Assembly (NCBI GenBank): GCA_037043455.1 | Contig: JAWPHD010001214.1 | Location: 62,001 to 126,000, forward strand | Origin: Cyrtodaria siliqua | Lineage: Eukaryota; Mollusca; Bivalvia; Adapedonta; Hiatellidae | Reading direction: 5' to 3' | DNA: 64,000 nt | In this document: in pieces, positions 60,454 to 64,000 of the stretch | How the letters are laid out: each line of letters starts with the position of its first letter | Numbering within the stretch: position 1 is the stretch's first letter | The notes under the pieces: model-generated | Seen by the model: only the letters and a program-made list of their open reading frames with translations | Told to the model about the DNA's origin: nothing | Database searches by the model: none | Program-made: the position numbers and the translations under genes

Positions 60454-62549
60454 CTGGAGTGAACAAGGGCCAGTTAAGTTAGGCATCACAGAGAGGGAGA
60501 GAGTATAAAAAAGGAATCCTGGAAACAAGGGCCAGTATGTTAGGCATCACAGAGAGGGAGAGGTATATAAAGGAATCCTGGTTTAACCTACCATACCGTC
60601 TATGAAAGAGGGGTCGGTAAGAAATTGATTTACGGTAAATATGTATGTACATGTGAATGGGGTTTAATGTGGCTTTGCAGTCATATCATGATGGGTCTCA
60701 ACTTGTAGCAGTGAGCTCAATACTCAATTTAAAAGTGCTGCCACACTGGAATACCAGCATGACCCTTTATATGTTAAATATCAAGCAAGGGAGCTACTAC
60801 AGTGCCATTTTTAGGAAGTCTTCGGTGTGACTGCCGGAGATCAACTCCTGCATGTGAGGCAGACGTTCTACCACTATGCTATCGCCATGATGACTTGCTG
60901 TAAAAGAAACTGCTTTAGAAGAGTTACAAATAATAGTTTACTTGTAACATTTCAGAACAAATATGATGTTATAATCTATTAATAGTTAAGGGGCCTTTTA
61001 AGTTCATGTATATAATCTCCCCATCCATTGACCTCTGCCATAAACTGAGCATGAACCCACACTGACCTCTGCCATAAACTGAGCATGAACCCACACTGAC
61101 CTCTGCCATAAACAGAACATGAACCCACACTTGACCTCTGCCATAAACAGAGCATGAACCCACACTGACCTCTGCCATAAACGGAGCATGAACCCACAGA
61201 GCATGAACCCACACTGATCTCTGCCATAAACAGAGCATGAACCCACACTGACACCTGCCACAAACAGAGCATGAACCCACACTGACCTCTGTCATAAACA
61301 GAGCATGAACCCACACTGACCTCTGCCATAAACAGAGCATGAACCCAAAATGACCTCTGCCACAAACAGAGCATGAACCCACAGAGCATGAACCCACACT
61401 GATCTCTGCCATAAACAGAGCATGAACCCACACTGACCTCTGCCATAAACAGAACATGAACCCACACTGACCTCTGCCATAAACAGAACATGAACCCACA
61501 CTGACCTCTGCCATAAACAGAGCATGAACCCACACTGACCTCTGCCATAAACGGAGTATGAACCCACAGAGCATGAACCCACACTGACCTCTGCCATAAA
61601 CCGAGCATGAACCCACACTGACCCCTGCCACAAACCGAGCATGAACCCACACTGACCTCTGTCATAATCAGAACATGAACCCACACTGACCTCTGCCATA
61701 AACAGAGCATGAACCCAAAATGACCTCTGCTACAAACAGAGCATGAACCAACCCACACTGATCTCTGCCATAAACAGAGCATGAAACAGAGCATGAATCC
61801 ACACTGGATCTGGAGCTCTAAATCACAAAAGTTATAATTTATAACTATACAAATCATGTTTTCATCTGCATTGGGCTGTTGAAGTACAACTGATACTTAT
61901 GAGTGAAAAAACATGGACAAATTTTACATCTTAGTTTGCACTGAATAATGCCACTGTGGTCACAATAAAACATGTAGGAGTTTTACTCGGGGAATTCTTA
62001 ATGTGACGTGGCCTATGGTAGAGCATCCACCTCGCATGTAGGAGGTCATGGTTTCAATCCACGGCCACGGCATTCCAAAGACTTGATGTTCAGCACATAA
62101 AGGGTAGTTCTAGGACTGGTTGTCTCGGTGTCTGTATAATGTCATTGGGTGGGGTATCATGTCATGTGTTTATGGCGTGGTATTCCGGTATGGTAGCACT
62201 ATAAAGCTGAGCATAGAGCTCACTGCTACACGTAGACACCGTCAAGAGTGTTGAAAGTGACGTTTAACCCCAGACATAAATATACTCGGGAATTCTTCTC
62301 ATCACAACAGTTTCTATATTTGCTCAATTGCAGTAATATATATCAGCTTGGTAGCTTTAAAACAGACGTTTTGTAAACTGACCTCCACCGCCATGATGGG
62401 TTCCATGAGGTAGCACCGTGCTGACTTCAGTGCCTGGCGGACACACTCGCTGGCAGCAGCCTGCATGAAGGGTAATGATGTCCCCTGTTCCACATTCAAC
62501 GCTGTTATGTGCACCTCAACATTCATCACCTGGGAGTGAAGTAACGGAC
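60196..62549 (-). CDS. GFM2: GFM2, mitochondrial elongation factor G2, 3' part (last two coding exons)
   Basis: The join of 62549-62383 and 60453-60196 gives the C-terminal 140 or so residues. Family knowledge: GFM2 (mtEF-G2) is a mitochondrial translational GTPase that, with the ribosome recycling factor, splits the mitoribosome after termination. Seen: the first exon encodes the end of domain IV (GPLLHSQVMNVEVHITALN, ARCYLMEPIMAVEV) and the last encodes domain V with RRGEIKEMTAQQDARILQVL, APLSELVGYSTKLRTLTSGT and ASFTMELSHYEQLN. GYSTxLRTLTSGxAxFxxEL is typical of GFM2, and the short ending GVYAF replaces any long tail. The GTPase domain lies beyond the right edge. The RDH gene is convergent to it. 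Confidence 0.92.
60454..60583 (-). repeat. 62-bp tandem duplication of the 3' splice site region of the last GFM2 intron
   Basis: On the minus strand GCCTAAC..A(A)CTGGCCCTTGTT occurs twice: once ending in CACTCCAG at the real acceptor and once, 62 bp upstream, ending in TCCAGGATTCC. Both contain the CTCTCCCTCTCTGTGATGCC pyrimidine tract. The copies differ by a few bases. Confidence 0.85.
60835..60895 (-). repeat. tRNA-derived SINE head (reverse)
   Basis: On the minus strand GGCGATAGCATAGTGGTAGA (A-box-like) is followed by a possible anticodon arm CTGCCTCACATGCAGG (loop reading CAC, valine-like) and GTTGATCTCC (weak B box). The T arm and acceptor stem are not tRNA-like, so it is a SINE head and not a tRNA gene. 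The SINE body may run leftward to about 60710. Confidence 0.55.
61020..61805 (-). repeat. 34-bp minisatellite in the last GFM2 intron, about 23 units
   Basis: On the minus strand the unit reads ATGGCAGAGGTCAGTGTGGG then TTCATGCTCTGTTT. Some units are shortened to a 14-bp doublet (GGGTTCATGCTCTGTGGG). The unit is not a multiple of three, yet none of the three minus frames has a stop within most of the array, which yields long spurious ORFs. I see no evidence that it is translated. Confidence 0.92.
62007..62290 (+). mobile_element. tRNA-derived SINE (forward)
   Basis: The head GTGGCCTATGGTAGAGCATC (A box) and GGTCATGGTTTCAATCC (B box) are spaced as in a tRNA. The body has AAAGGGTAGTTCTAGGACTG and the tail ends GAAAGTGACGTTTAACCCC, a tail style seen in molluscan SINEs. 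It lies in the last GFM2 intron. Confidence 0.75.
62383..62549 (-). CDS. GFM2: GFM2 penultimate coding exon
   Basis: The acceptor is CATCCATTTACAG|GTCCGTTAC (phase 1) and the donor GCGGTGGAG|GTCAGT (phase 0), minus strand. It is 167 bases long and encodes domain IV. Confidence 0.9.
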
Positions 62550-64000
62550 CTGTAAATGGATGGGTATATAACACAGAACATGTGTCTGGTTGAGGATATC
62601 TTTATCAGAGGTGTAATGATACACTCAAATATTCTATGAATCGAAAATGTCCCATATTCGAATTGTATTCGGTATTCGCTGCACTGTTATTCGAGAATTT
62701 TTGAATACAAATAATAAAGTGTAACCAATAGTCAAATTAACAGCCAATCTTTCAAGGATTTAAAGAATAGTTTGTTGTTTATGTCACAGTATACATGTTA
62801 TACATCATGTTTATTTTGTCAATCTTTACCACCTTTAAAGGCAAACATTTACAATCTTATATTTGTAAATGCCATTTTGAGATTAGCAACATTGGTTTAT
62901 TGATTAAAATTAATATAATCTGATAAAATACGTTTGAAATCATCTCCCTAAAACATTGTTTTCTTTGTATTAAGTTGAGGGAAGCCATCAAACCAGAGAA
63001 TGTGTTGATAGATCATGATATGCTCATCTTTTTAAAGAAAACTATTACTATCGGAACTGTTTTTATGTTTATTACTGTTTAAAATTTACTAAAACTGTGT
63101 AACCTGTGAGTTAACTACCTTTAGATTAAGTACTGTTCTGTTGGCTTTTCTTCATTACATGGTCCAAGAAGCGAAAACTGGGTTGGCTGGGGTATGAAAT
63201 AAAACCTTAATTTCGGCTTTAAAAGTTTGCATATTGTAATATTAAAACATTTAATTGGTAATTGTAAGCAGTTTATCGCATATTTTCATTAAAAAACGTT
63301 TTTAAACGTGTTTTATTGTCGAAATATACGTTATAAAATCCTGCTAATATATGCTTTTCCATCGATTTATGGAATTAAGGTGGAACCAATAACATACATG
63401 TGATATCTCCCGCCGGGAGCTAATTTCTCCCGGGATTTCATGGAATTTCCCGGCCTCCCGCCTGGAGCTTCATTTCTCCCGGTATTTTCCGCCGAGTTCC
63501 AAAATTTCGCTATTTGCGAATCCTTTTGGGTAATTGCTATGATTTATTGGATCAAGACCGAGTTTTCCGAATGATCTAGACATATCTGTGAAAACATTGC
63601 CCCTGGGCAGGTAATTAAAAGGATTAGCATGTCAGCTAATTAGTTTATTATGTGAAAATAATGATTGGACTGTTTGTTTATGACACGTGGCGGCGATATC
63701 TGTAATGTCCATGGGAGACTGATAGAAATATACCGACTATAAGTGGGATGGTAATTAGCGAATTCGGCATTGATTAACATTTGGTATATTAACTGGATTA
63801 AAATTATAATATACAATTAAAATATGTAATTGAGAACAATTAAAGGATGACGATTTCAACTAATCGATTGCAGTTCGTCATGATTAGAGGTGTTTTGTCT
63901 TGTGTATAAAATGGGAAGCATCATCATTATGTGCTATACTTAGTTTTGCTATACTTAATTATATGCTATGCTTACATGAAATAAACAGTATTGTATGTAT
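62550..64000 (-). other. GFM2: GFM2 intron continuing off the window
   Basis: No further GFM2 exon was recognised. 63400-63520 is a small GC-richer patch of 'TCTCCCGG(G/C)' repeats and their complements. 63930-63975 has GTGCTATACTTA-type micro-repeats. Confidence 0.55.

Noticed and set aside
60835..60895. Functional tRNA-Val gene
   Set aside because: Anticodon-arm-like part only; T arm and acceptor stem do not pair, so it is a SINE head.
60969..61857. Overlapping minus-strand ORFs of up to 292 codons with repeated WVHALFMAEVSVGSCSVYG
   Set aside because: They are readings of a 34-bp minisatellite in a GFM2 intron in all three frames; no domain, no splice or start context.

Overview
The window is metazoan genomic DNA. 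It has split genes with GT-AG introns, no operons, an AT-rich background, and a very heavy load of interspersed and tandem repeats. The repeat families resemble those I associate with bivalve molluscs (blocks built on 'GTAGCGACTAC', 'AAGGGCCATAACTC' and 'AGGTCAAAGGTCA', tRNA-like SINE heads, a CR1/Jockey-like LINE). A bivalve, perhaps a heterodont clam, is therefore my best guess, but it is an inference from repeat style and not a search result.

Three protein-coding genes can be supported. (1) KIFBP (kinesin family binding protein), minus strand, 12953 down to 8339, two coding exons joined in frame to 636 codons, complete. (2) An RDH13-like short-chain retinol dehydrogenase, plus strand, 13200 to 48240, seven coding exons joined in frame to 324 codons, complete. 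It is head-to-head with KIFBP across a 246-bp gap that is probably a shared bidirectional promoter. (3) The 3' end of GFM2 (mitochondrial elongation factor G2, ribosome recycling), minus strand; its last two coding exons lie at 62549-62383 and 60453-60196, and the rest runs off the right edge. RDH and GFM2 are convergent, separated by about 12 kb of repeats.

Layout: 1-8338 intergenic repeats; 8339-12953 KIFBP with a MITE in its intron; 13200-48240 the RDH gene, whose introns hold nested transposons (a 4.3-kb TIR element at 16107-20389, repeat blocks, palindromic elements, a 4.1-kb LTR-like composite element at 30474-34552); 48241-60195 intergenic, including a 6.6-kb inverted repeat structure with a 5'-truncated LINE in its loop; 60196-64000 the GFM2 tail.

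The most unusual thing is a recurring pattern of tandem duplications built on splice sites. In RDH intron 4 a 32-bp minisatellite of roughly 100 units is made of the last 28 bases of coding exon 4 plus the first intron bases, so most units carry a near-consensus 5' splice site. At the last RDH exon a perfect 74-bp periodicity gives six copies of the 3' splice site plus the start of the exon; the first five end in the same in-frame stop. In GFM2 the last 3' splice site region is duplicated 62 bp upstream, and a 34-bp minisatellite in the same intron carries a donor-like GAGGTCAGT in most units. A second candidate novelty is the 4.1-kb element with 650-bp near-identical terminal direct repeats enclosing a decayed transposase-like ORF and a His-Me finger (I-PpoI-like) endonuclease ORF.
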